Assembly: GCA_964618455.1 (NCBI GenBank)
Contig: CAZUAQ010000026.1
Span: 12,315-76,314 of the forward strand
DNA length: 64,000 bases
Direction: 5' to 3'
DNA from: CAZUAQ01 sp964618455
GTDB taxonomy: Bacteria; Planctomycetota; Phycisphaerae; UBA1845; PWPN01
This document shows positions 56,589 through 64,000 of the stretch, piece after piece; position 1 is the stretch's first letter, and each line of letters starts with the position of its first letter. The notes beneath the pieces are model-generated. The model ran no database searches. It worked only from the letters and a program-made list of their open reading frames with translations, and was not told the DNA's origin. A program made the position numbers and the translations under genes.

Positions 56589-57560
56589 TCAGATTTGAAA
56601 ATCGTGAACCCGATCCTCGCCTTCGGAGCGGCCTGCACGGCGCTTGCGCACCTTGACTTCGGGCGACTTCAACGACGCCGTCGCCGAATCCGGGATACCG
56701 CTCGTTAAAAACACCGATGCCCCGACGACCGAACCCTGCCCGAGGGTCGTATCGCCGCCGAGGACGGTGGCGTTCGCGTAGATCGTCACCCCGTCCTTGA
56801 CGGTCGGATGCCGCTTGTACCCGCGTATGAGCCGGCCGCGCTCATCCTTCGGGAACGACAACGCCCCCAGCGTCACGCCCTGGTACAGCTTGACGTTGTC
56901 ACCGATTTCGCATGTCTCGCCGATGACCACACCCGTGGCATGATCGATGAAGAAATTCCGGCCGATCTTCGCCCCGGGATGGATATCCACGCCCGTCTGC
57001 AGGTGAGCCCACTCGGTGATGATCCGCGGGATCAGCGGCACCTCCAGCTTGTAGAGCTCGTGCGCGAACCGGTAGATACTGACCGCCATCACGCCCGGGT
57101 ACGATAGAATTACTTCGTCGGTGTTGATGGCGGCGGGATCGCCGTCGAACGCCGCCTGCACGTCACCCGCCAGCGTCGACCGGATGTCCGGGATCCGGTC
57201 CAGGAACTCCAGCGTGATCCGCCGCGCCTTCTTGTCGCACGGGGCGCGGTTCGGATCGGTGCGGCCTTCCTGCTCTTCCTGGTAGCACAACGCCTGGTAG
57301 ATCTGCTGGAAGAGCTTTTCCCCCACGCGCGGCACCAGTTCTCCCACGTGGTACTTCACGTTGTGCGCGTTCAGGTTCTGCCGCCCGAAGTAACCGGGAT
57401 ACGCCAGTTCCAACAGGAGCTGGATGCTCTCCACGATGGCGTCGCGGTTCGGCAGGTAGCCCAGGCCGATATGGCGGGTACGCTCATCGCCGTTGTAGCT
57501 TTCGACGATACGGTCGACGAGGTGGGGCAGTTTCTCGCCGATCGAAAAGGATTCAGCCAT
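56589..57560 (-). CDS. cysE: Serine O-acetyltransferase
   Basis: First step of cysteine synthesis: transfers acetyl from acetyl-CoA to serine. 323 residues, with an N-terminal helical extension (about 1-170) and the left-handed hexapeptide helix. The catalytic block is GVDIHPGAKIGRNFFIDHAT, then GVVIGETCEIGDNVKLYQGV and HPTVKDGVTIYANATVLGGD. The extended N-terminus is typical of the longer bacterial and plant-type enzymes. GAGGAG lies about six bases before ATG 57560. A candidate promoter lies about 260 bases upstream. No cysK is nearby. Confidence 0.94.
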   Translation of the reverse strand: MAESFSIGEKLPHLVDRIVESYNGDERTRHIGLGYLPNRDAIVESIQLLLELAYPGYFGRQNLNAHNVKYHVGELVPRVGEKLFQQIYQALCYQEEQEGRTDPNRAPCDKKARRITLEFLDRIPDIRSTLAGDVQAAFDGDPAAINTDEVILSYPGVMAVSIYRFAHELYKLEVPLIPRIITEWAHLQTGVDIHPGAKIGRNFFIDHATGVVIGETCEIGDNVKLYQGVTLGALSFPKDERGRLIRGYKRHPTVKDGVTIYANATVLGGDTTLGQGSVVGASVFLTSGIPDSATASLKSPEVKVRKRRAGRSEGEDRVHDFQI

Positions 57561-57947
57561 GGCATGCTCCTCGCATGAGTCGTGTTCAGAGTCGCGACCC
57601 GATTTTCAATCTGGTTCGGATCGTCATGTCGTTCGTCGTCCAGGAGGTTCACCGGGCCGGTGCGGAGAAGGGCATCAAAAAAAGCGGGTCAGCGACACAA
57701 TCCCCGGCCATACGCGTCATCCCCGCCTGGACACGAACAGTTCGCTCGCGGCGCACCCGGCCCGAGAGCCTGGGGCAGAGGGGAAGAACGGTAGCCGCTG
57801 GATCGAGATTCCATGACCGCATTATACGCAGGGCATCATTTCCGGCCAATGTGGGTTCGCGACAGACTTGCCCGCACGTAGGGGACCCATAAAATACCTC
57901 GTTCACGCATTTGGTGCGGGCGGAATCCCATGCAACAGGAGAATTCG
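57561..57947. other. Divergent region and long cysE leader
   Basis: About 387 bases without a gene. On the minus strand it contains a promoter candidate at 57821-57849 and, within the resulting 260-base cysE leader, a GC-rich stretch followed by seven Ts (plus 57677-57683 as A's). GCGGG/CCCGC arms flank a 33-base segment just before the T-run. Confidence 0.45.
57821..57849 (-). promoter_or_regulatory. Candidate cysE promoter
   Basis: On the minus strand TTGGCC (plus 57844-57849) and a perfect TATAAT (plus 57821-57826) are spaced by exactly 17 bases. Confidence 0.5.
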
Positions 57948-59087
57948 ATGACGCGAGGCTTTATGTACGGAGTGGCGACGCTATGGACTCTGGGTGCTCT
58001 GGGCTGCGGGACCATGCCGGGCGATCCCGGTTCGGGTGATCCGGGCGACCCGGGCGGTGAGGGCATTGCGATCACGACGCTCGTTTCCGATGCGGAATTC
58101 CCCATCGCCCTGGCTTTCGCCCCGGACGGCCGCATCTTCTTCACGGAGAAGGAGACCGGCCGCATCCGCATCATCGATGCGACGGGCCAACTGCTCGACG
58201 AGCCCTTCGCCGATGTCGCCGTCGTGTCCAACAGCGAACGCGGCCTGCTCGGCATCGCGATTCACCCCGACTTCGATGTCAACGGCTACGTGTATGCGTT
58301 TTACACCCGCTCCTCGACGACACAGGATACGCGGACCGATGCCGCCGCCTCCGACAATCGCGTCGTCCGGTTCACCGCCGACGGCAACGCCGGTACCGAC
58401 GAAACGCTGATCCTGCAATTGCCCGTCCAGCCCGGTCCGAACCACAATGGCGGGAATATCCACTTCGGCCCGGACGGCAAGCTCTACATCAGCCTTGGCG
58501 ATCTCGCCGATACCACGAATTCCCAGAGCATCGACGTCCTGCCGGGGAAGATCCTGCGCATCAACGATGACGGCAGCACGCCCGACAATCCCTTCGCCGC
58601 CGACTCGCTCATGTACGTGCTCGGTCTGCGCAACAGCTTCGATTTTACGCACGACCCGGTCAGCGGCACGATTTTCGCCACCGAGAACGGGACGTCCCTG
58701 CACGACGAGATCAATCGTCTGCCCGCCGGCAGCAACGGTGGATGGCCGCTTGTCGAGGGCGATTCCGAAGGGGCGCCCCCGGCGGTGAGCTTCGGCAATT
58801 ACGTCGAACCCTTCGTCGAGTACCCCGGCATCGTCGTGCCGACCGGCATCGCCTTCGCCCCGGACGATACATTTGGTGCCGAATCAGAGGAGCAGCTTTT
58901 TGTTGGCCAGTTCATCACCGGCCGCATCATCCGTTACACGCTCAATGACGCCCGCGACGCCGTCGTCTCCGAGTCGACCTTCGCCGATCAGATCGCCGGC
59001 GGCATCACCGACCTGACCTTCGCCCCCGACGGCACGCTCTACGTCACGACGAGCACCAGCATCCTGCGCATCACGCCGGCAGGCTGA
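57948..59087 (+). CDS. PQQ-type sugar dehydrogenase-like lipoprotein (GSDH family)
   Basis: 379-residue exported beta-propeller. ATG 57948 has CAGGAG six bases upstream. The lipobox is LGALGC with a Gly/Asp/Pro-rich linker after it. The propeller shows family blocks: FPIALAFAPDGRIFFTEKET, ERGLLGIAIHPDFDVNGYVY, then NHNGGNIHFGPDGKLYISLG and ADTTNSQSIDVLPGKILRIN. The HNGGNIHFGPDG motif is close to the PQQ-binding loop of soluble glucose/sorbosone dehydrogenases. Substrate and true cofactor use are inference. Promoter shared with divergent cysE. Confidence 0.88.
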   Translation: MTRGFMYGVATLWTLGALGCGTMPGDPGSGDPGDPGGEGIAITTLVSDAEFPIALAFAPDGRIFFTEKETGRIRIIDATGQLLDEPFADVAVVSNSERGLLGIAIHPDFDVNGYVYAFYTRSSTTQDTRTDAAASDNRVVRFTADGNAGTDETLILQLPVQPGPNHNGGNIHFGPDGKLYISLGDLADTTNSQSIDVLPGKILRINDDGSTPDNPFAADSLMYVLGLRNSFDFTHDPVSGTIFATENGTSLHDEINRLPAGSNGGWPLVEGDSEGAPPAVSFGNYVEPFVEYPGIVVPTGIAFAPDDTFGAESEEQLFVGQFITGRIIRYTLNDARDAVVSESTFADQIAGGITDLTFAPDGTLYVTTSTSILRITPAG

Positions 59088-59363
59088 GCTGCGGAGGTCC
59101 TTGCCTGATTCGAAGCGGCGTCTCCGGAATGATCACTTTGCCCATATCATCAGAGGGCTCATGCCATATCGATCAGGGCGTAGCCTGTGGCTAAACTTCT
59201 GTAAAATATGGGATTATGGGGCCATGGCCGGACTGAGGTCTGCGCTGTCCCGGTCAACCCGTAGCAACGTCCAAAAAGAGTTGACTTGACAGGGCAAATC
59301 AAGACAATAAATGGCAAGTACGAGCACAGAGTCAATCTGGAAATTCTGCAAAAGGAAGGGAAG

Positions 59364-60134
59364 ATGCAGCCTCAACTTCGCGACATCCGTCAGTTCACCG
59401 TTCTGGTGATCTTCTTGGGCTTGGCAGTTTCCACCGCCCACGCCGCCAGTACGCTCACTCTACTTGATGCCATGACCGATATCGAGGGCTTCGCCGGGTC
59501 CGGTGGTCTCTCCGACAGCTACGCGGAGGACGAGTTTAACGTGGACAACACCGGGTTGTCCTCCACGCTGATCGATGATGCCGTCACGCCCGACTCCTCC
59601 GCGGACTCCAAGGCGACGCAGGAACTCAACATCAACACCGACGCCGGCAATGGCGACTTCATCGGCCTGACCTTCGACGCCGAGGGTTTGGCCAATGCCT
59701 CGCTGATTCCACCGCCCGCCCAGCAGGACACCTCGGCCGACGCGTTCGCCACAAGCAGCGTCCATGTCGAGTTCACCCTCACCGAGGAGATGCCCTGGTC
59801 GGTCACCGGCACCGCCACGGACCAGAGCGGACTGTTCATCCGTCCGGGACTCAGCATCACTCTCCGGGAAACGAGTGGAGGTCCTTACATCCTCAACTAT
59901 CTGAGTGCAACGAGCGATCCGCAGGCGATCTCTGAAGGCGGCGTGCTGCCTCCCGGCGACTACAGCTTCTTCGCCGACGTCTACACGAGCGTCAATCTCT
60001 TCAGCAACAAGGGGGAAGTGCGCAACGCCACTTCGCACAGCCTGCTCGATATCAGGTTTACGTTGCCCGAGCCTGCCACCGCCTGGCTCATGCTCACCCT
60101 CACCCCTCTGGTTGTCCGCCGCCGCCGCGCATGA
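59364..60134 (+). CDS. PEP-CTERM sorting-signal protein (exosortase substrate)
   Basis: 256-residue exported protein. ATG 59364 has AAGGAAGGG directly upstream and a signal peptide follows (FTVLVIFLGLAVSTAHA). The mature domain is a beta-rich, Asp/Ser/Thr-rich sequence without Cys. The C-terminus is a textbook sorting tail: LPEP (234-237), a hydrophobic stretch (ATAWLMLTLTPLVV) and the basic end RRRRA. This is the signal recognised by exosortase, which is encoded at 2472-3458. Its function on the cell surface is unknown. Convergent with the unknown secreted gene. Confidence 0.92.
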   Translation: MQPQLRDIRQFTVLVIFLGLAVSTAHAASTLTLLDAMTDIEGFAGSGGLSDSYAEDEFNVDNTGLSSTLIDDAVTPDSSADSKATQELNINTDAGNGDFIGLTFDAEGLANASLIPPPAQQDTSADAFATSSVHVEFTLTEEMPWSVTGTATDQSGLFIRPGLSITLRETSGGPYILNYLSATSDPQAISEGGVLPPGDYSFFADVYTSVNLFSNKGEVRNATSHSLLDIRFTLPEPATAWLMLTLTPLVVRRRRA

Positions 60135-60249
60135 ACATCCAACGCAAGCGGCTTCTGCAATTCAGCCAACCATCTGCCCAGCCCATGGCACGTCAAGACT
60201 GAAGGCCCGGGATCATCGATTCCAGGCTTTCGTTTTCGGTGAGAAGAGA

Positions 60250-61668
60250 TCATTTGTAAAACTGAGAGGGCGGTCGGGACTCTTCGGGCATCTGGTATGC
60301 CCAGGGCATGATCTGCAGGAATCCAAAGTAATACACGGCGGCATGATGCTGCGCTTCGACAAGCCAATGGCTCTCCACGAATTGATTCTCATGGGCAAGC
60401 AGCGGCCTGCCGAAGCGCCCGAGCTGACCAACGACGCGCCGGAGCCGGGGAAGGCTGGTGAAGAACGACGCGTCCGGCTTCTTCAACTCGTCGATTAACC
60501 TTCGCTGCTCATCGCTGACCAGTTCCAGGCGCCCGATCATGACCCGCGTAACTTCCGCCTCGCGCGAAAAAGTGAGGGGCAGCACCTCGTCCGTCCATTT
60601 CGGCGGAACGGTATAGAACAGCCGCAAACCGGGCGTGAGGAAGTACGACGCCTCCCACGTGTTCAACATGCCCTCGGCTTCGTCGTCATACAACCCTTCC
60701 TCCACGAGCGCGCGATGCATCGACGCGCGCAACGGCGCCAGATTCTTCGTGTCGAAGTCATCGTCCTTGAAACGTCGGGGGATGGTCGTCAGGAGTTGCG
60801 TGCTCTTGGAGGCAGTCCAGGTGAAGCCATCGATCTCGCGGAAGGCGATCCTGGCCATCGGCTTGACCTGTACCAGCCACAGCCTGCGAAATGGATATCG
60901 ACCTTGCGCATCCTCACAGACGATCGTGCAGGACACTTCGAGTTCGTTGCCCTCCTCTTGCGCGATCGCACGCAACGGTGATTCCAGGCTTCCGACGCCG
61001 CGATAGAATAGGTACTTCTCCTGTTCGCCGTTCGATGCCCGGACCGGCGCCGCTTTCACGTGCCGCGGCGCATCCCAGACCGGAAACATGCCCGCCAGTT
61101 GAGGCCCGCGCCAGTCACCTCCGACGCGGAGATTATCCCAGGAGAGCGTTCCGTGTGTTTCGCTCGCTCGCTCACGCGCAAGTCTTGAGATCAAGGCGCG
61201 AAACTCCGACCTGGCGAGATTCAGCGGCTCGTCTGGGTACAACTCCAGTTCCTTCAATTCCTTACCGACGCCATTTGTCGTGGCATCGGCCCTGGGGTAA
61301 TACTCGGTCAGCACGCCGCCCTTGAACTCTACATGCACGTCGATCTCGAAGGGCGTCTCCATGCCCTTGGGCGGATGGAAGTAGATCACCGGCGTTTCCA
61401 GTCGCATGGTTACGCCACCATTCAATGGAATGAATGACTTGAGGGAGTGTTTAGCGCCGTTGTCGATCTTCACCACGCCCAGCCGATGCACGAAATCAGG
61501 CAGGGGTTCGTCGTCCACATTGACCCCCAAGATGGTGATCCCATCCTCGTCCTGGAACGAAGTAAACGTCCCCCACTCGTGGATGATCAGATCCGAGGAG
61601 TCGGCATGAACGCCGGCTGAGAGCGTCAGCAAAGCGATCAGCGCAGGAAAGCGTTTCAGCACAGGCAT
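60250..61668 (-). CDS. Secreted protein of unknown function (HEWGTF-type)
   Basis: 472 residues from ATG 61668, preceded by AGGGG six bases away. A signal peptide (ALIALLTLSAGVHA) is followed by DLIIHEWGTFTSFQDEDG, a conserved-looking N-terminal motif I have seen in unannotated secreted proteins of Planctomycetota. Strand-rich domain (TMRLETPVIYFHPP, FEIDVHVEFKGGVLTEYYPR) and a helical C-terminal third with many Glu/Arg residues. No Cys pair pattern or known catalytic motif. The frame can be extended upstream to 62301 but that part looks non-coding and overlaps larC. Function unknown. Confidence 0.78.
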   Translation of the reverse strand: MPVLKRFPALIALLTLSAGVHADSSDLIIHEWGTFTSFQDEDGITILGVNVDDEPLPDFVHRLGVVKIDNGAKHSLKSFIPLNGGVTMRLETPVIYFHPPKGMETPFEIDVHVEFKGGVLTEYYPRADATTNGVGKELKELELYPDEPLNLARSEFRALISRLARERASETHGTLSWDNLRVGGDWRGPQLAGMFPVWDAPRHVKAAPVRASNGEQEKYLFYRGVGSLESPLRAIAQEEGNELEVSCTIVCEDAQGRYPFRRLWLVQVKPMARIAFREIDGFTWTASKSTQLLTTIPRRFKDDDFDTKNLAPLRASMHRALVEEGLYDDEAEGMLNTWEASYFLTPGLRLFYTVPPKWTDEVLPLTFSREAEVTRVMIGRLELVSDEQRRLIDELKKPDASFFTSLPRLRRVVGQLGRFGRPLLAHENQFVESHWLVEAQHHAAVYYFGFLQIMPWAYQMPEESRPPSQFYK

Positions 61669-61941
61669 GGCATCCCCTTTTCGTGGCGTATAGAGTTGTC
61701 GATCAAAGGCCCGTATAACATTATTATAACGCGCGCCCTCTCCAGAGAGCGGAAATCGGTGTAACAACTCCGTCAATATTGCTTGCGCTCGCTTTCGAAC
61801 TGACGCCTCACCTTCCCTGGGGATCGGTCCGCTGCTGTGAGGGGGGGAGCCGCTCTCATCGCGATTGCATCGCGCCGCCGGCGGGGCTAGACTCGTTAGA
61901 GGCGGTGACGAACCGTAACCTGCCGCCAGAAGGCGACTTCC
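61669..61941. other. Divergent region between the secreted unknown and larC
   Basis: About 270 bases, no gene. It contains a short AT-rich stretch at about 61707-61728, which on the minus strand reads TATAAT and TTATAC and probably belongs to the promoter of the secreted protein; no good -35 was found. Confidence 0.35.
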
Positions 61942-63135
61942 ATGCGGATTGCGTATTTCGACTGTTTCTCCGGCGCCAGTGGTGACATGATTCTCGGTGC
62001 CTGCCTGGATGCCGGGCTCGCGCTGGAGACCCTCCATAAGAAGCTGGCGGGGCTGAAGGTGTCCGGGTACCGGCTCAGCGCCGACAAGATCCGCAAGCAG
62101 GGTTTCGCCGCCACGCAGTTTGATGTCGCCCTCAATTTCTCCGAGGATCAGCCGCATCGCCACCTGCACCACATTCAGAAGATCCTCGATGAGAGCGACC
62201 TGTCGACCACGGTCCGCGAGCGGGCCCTGGCGATTTTCACGCGCCTGGCGGAAGCGGAGGCGCAGGCCCACGGTACGACCATCGAGAAGGTTCATTTCCA
62301 TGAGGTCGGTGCCGTCGATGCGATTGTGGATATCGTCGGTGCGTGCATCGCCCTGGACGAACTCGGTGTCGAACGCGTGACGGCGTCGGCGATTCCCACC
62401 GGTTCAGGCACGGTCAAGTGTGAACATGGCGTCATGCCCGTTCCCGCGCCCGCGACGGCGGCGTTGCTGCAGGGTGTCCCGCTGGCCGACTGCGACGAAG
62501 TCGGCGAACTCACGACGCCCACCGGCGCTGCCATCCTGACGACGCTGGCGACACGCTTCGGTCCCATGCCCGGGATGACGATTCAGGCCACCGGCATCGG
62601 CGCCGGCCGACGTGACGGCAGGAACCGCCCGAACATCCTCCGGCTCCTCATCGGTGAGGCGAACGAAGCCGTCGACCCCTCCGAGCAGGACACCATGCTC
62701 GTTCTCGAAGCCAATCTCGACGACCTCTCGCCCGAGATCATCGGCTACGTGCAGGATCGCCTCTTCCATGCCGGGGCAGTGGACGTCTTCACCGTGCCCA
62801 TCTTTATGAAGAAGAACCGCCCGGCCACGCTGATCTCGGTGATCGCGCCGCCGGAGCGCCGCGAGGCGATCGAGGACCTGCTCTTCCTGGAGACCACCAC
62901 GTTCGGTGTACGAAGCACCACCGTCAGCCGGCGCAAACTCGCGCGGTCCCATGAGGAGGTGGACACCGGGGCGGGCACCGTCCGGATCAAGGTGGGGCGT
63001 CGCGGCGATCGGATCGTCACCGCCGCACCGGAGTACGAGGATTGCCGCCGCGTGGCAGAGGCGACCGGTCGGCCCCTTCGCGCAGTCATGAACGAGGCCA
63101 TGAACGCCTGGAACGCGCGCCCTTCCGGCGCGTGA
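61942..63135 (+). CDS. larC: Nickel-pincer cofactor biosynthesis protein LarC
   Basis: 397-residue LarC (DUF111) that inserts nickel into the pyridinium-based NPN cofactor of lactate racemase-type enzymes. The N-terminal signature is MRIAYFDCFSGASGDM, followed by HLHHIQKILDESDL, the VHFHEVGAVDAIVDIVG block and GPMPGMTIQATGIGAGRRD. It is a single continuous frame, with no larC1/larC2 frameshift. larA, larB and larE are not in the window, so the rest of the pathway must lie elsewhere. GAAGG precedes ATG 61942. Confidence 0.93.
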   Translation: MRIAYFDCFSGASGDMILGACLDAGLALETLHKKLAGLKVSGYRLSADKIRKQGFAATQFDVALNFSEDQPHRHLHHIQKILDESDLSTTVRERALAIFTRLAEAEAQAHGTTIEKVHFHEVGAVDAIVDIVGACIALDELGVERVTASAIPTGSGTVKCEHGVMPVPAPATAALLQGVPLADCDEVGELTTPTGAAILTTLATRFGPMPGMTIQATGIGAGRRDGRNRPNILRLLIGEANEAVDPSEQDTMLVLEANLDDLSPEIIGYVQDRLFHAGAVDVFTVPIFMKKNRPATLISVIAPPERREAIEDLLFLETTTFGVRSTTVSRRKLARSHEEVDTGAGTVRIKVGRRGDRIVTAAPEYEDCRRVAEATGRPLRAVMNEAMNAWNARPSGA

Positions 63136-63173
63136 CCGGGCCGGCTCTTGCCAGATCGATCGACTTGGAATAC

Positions 63174-63731
63174 ATGGGAACCATGCACATGCTTCTCGCG
63201 AACTGGAGCGATTTCTTCAGCCAGGACTGGGTGCCGCTGGTCATCGTCGTGATCGCCATCGCCCTGGTGGTGTCCTCGCTGAGGAAGCGTTACACGCAAG
63301 GCCCCAAGATGCCACCAGCGTCTTCGGGGGCAGCTTCCGGTCCTTCTCGCGAGTCGGCTCAGCGGCTTCGATCGGAAGTCGAGTCCGCCATCGTGGAACT
63401 CCAGAATCTCTCCCGCCGCATCAGCTCCGAAATCGACACGCGTTTCGCCCGGCTCGAGGCGGCCATCAGTGATGCCGATCGGCGAATCGCCACGCTGCAG
63501 CGGTTGATTGAAATGGCGGATCTCGATGAGCGTCCCGCATCGCGCGACGCGAAGGAGGGTGAACGCTCAACCGCGAACATGGCGGCAAAGTCCTCCTCCA
63601 CCGATCCGCAGGACCGCCACAGCGTCGTGTATGAAATGGCCGACGCGGGCAAGTCTGCCATCGAGATTGCCCGTCAACTGGGCAAGACTCCGGGGGAAGT
63701 CGAACTCATTCTCAACCTTCGCAAGACGTGA
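63174..63731 (+). CDS. Single-pass membrane protein with coiled coil and HTH-like tail
   Basis: 185 residues from ATG 63174. A membrane helix (LVIVVIAIALVVSSL) lies near 22-36, then a linker and a coiled coil (about 65-115: VESAIVELQNLSRRISSEID). The C-terminal 40 residues (YEMADAGKSAIEIARQLGKT then PGEVELILNLRKT) have the look of a DUF6115-type helix-turn-helix seen in small bacterial membrane proteins. ATG 63174 and 63183 are both possible. It follows larC by 38 bases. Role unknown. Confidence 0.75.
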   Translation: MGTMHMLLANWSDFFSQDWVPLVIVVIAIALVVSSLRKRYTQGPKMPPASSGAASGPSRESAQRLRSEVESAIVELQNLSRRISSEIDTRFARLEAAISDADRRIATLQRLIEMADLDERPASRDAKEGERSTANMAAKSSSTDPQDRHSVVYEMADAGKSAIEIARQLGKTPGEVELILNLRKT

Positions 63732-63886
63732 GTTTCAGCAGAGAATCGCCAGGCGTGAACATGACGCCGAGGAAGGGTGTGCGCCGAGACGTTGGGGTAT
63801 CACATCGCGCCGGCCTTCGATTTCAATCGACGCGGCCGGGCGATGGCTTTCCCGCGCTCCGGCATTGCAGCAATGTAAAAACGCAC

Positions 63887-63925
63887 ATCTCCGGGGAGGC
63901 TTCGCGAGAAGCCTGCCCCGGAGAT
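63887..63925. terminator. Strong hairpin with GCGA tetraloop near the right end
   Basis: Arms 63887-63903 and 63908-63925 pair over 17 bases with one bulged base, closed by the stable GNRA-type loop GCGA. It lies about 155 bases after the last stop. No T-run follows on the plus strand, so it may be a factor-dependent terminator or a conserved RNA hairpin. Confidence 0.5.
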
Positions 63926-64000
63926 TGTTGTCCGCTTCCCTTGCACTTTGTAATGGTTCAGCCTGAATTGGAGAGTCAGGCGACGCGCCTAATACACACT

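Noticed and set aside
59101..59289. A 62-codon frame before the PEP-CTERM gene
   Set aside because: No ribosome-binding site, no protein-like pattern; it lies in the probable promoter region of the PEP-CTERM gene.

Overview
The window is GC-rich, gene-dense chromosomal DNA from a Gram-negative-type bacterium. The best guess is a member of the Planctomycetota, perhaps Phycisphaerae-like. This rests on a secreted protein with GC-type dockerin-like repeats, exosortase with a PEP-CTERM substrate, two GroELs around one GroES, a PadR plus permease-prefix (HAAS-like) pair, RND and Mla envelope systems, and several small families often seen in that phylum. There is no rRNA gene to confirm it. A run of 10 Ns inside carB shows that this is a scaffolded draft assembly. 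I saw no tRNA, CRISPR array, insertion sequence or prophage.

Layout. 1-7953 (+): end of an exopolysaccharide locus, with a HAD phosphatase tail, a Wza-type export lipoprotein, an exosortase and two Wzz/BY-kinase paralogues. 8002-15140 (mostly -): a secreted dockerin protein, a methyltransferase, the ispH-plsC-cmk-miaB housekeeping run, a FlgM-like anti-sigma factor and a 56-residue protein. 15466-17595: a nitrilase-family amidase and a convergent secreted glycosidase-like protein. 18066-23675 (+): a HEAT-like lipoprotein, an RsbW-like kinase, a STAS protein, MlaE/MlaF/MlaD lipid-transport genes and a flavoprotein. 23797-29573: a GYF-AIM24 protein, a zinc-ribbon protein, a pair of SPFH proteins, a Smr-like protein and a small unknown. 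29666-34901 (-): glpK and carB. 35196-37484 (-): PadR regulator and a HAAS-like membrane protein. 37881-44227 (+): a proteostasis island, groEL1-groES-groEL2-dnaJ-grpE-fmdB-yacG. 44532-49854 (+): four envelope proteins of unknown role, the last with an RDD domain. 49877-51763 (-): a protein with two tandem LPS-kinase-like domains. 51985-56561 (+): an RND efflux pair. 56589-63731: cysE, a PQQ-type sugar dehydrogenase, a PEP-CTERM protein, an unknown secreted protein, larC and a small membrane protein.

How the genes fit together. Much of the window serves the cell envelope: polymer export and protein sorting to the surface (exosortase at 2472, substrate at 59364), lipid trafficking (Mla), SPFH membrane organisation and RND efflux. 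The most distinctive arrangement is the partner-switch pair (RsbW-like kinase plus STAS protein with a phospho-acceptor serine) translationally coupled to the Mla transporter. In the published MlaFEDB complexes a STAS protein is a transporter subunit, so this operon suggests phosphorylation control of lipid transport. Other points of interest are the tandem LPS-kinase-like protein, the four-gene envelope cluster, the SPFH pair beside an AIM24 homologue, and a carB gene carrying both an assembly-level interruption and a low-GC internal segment.
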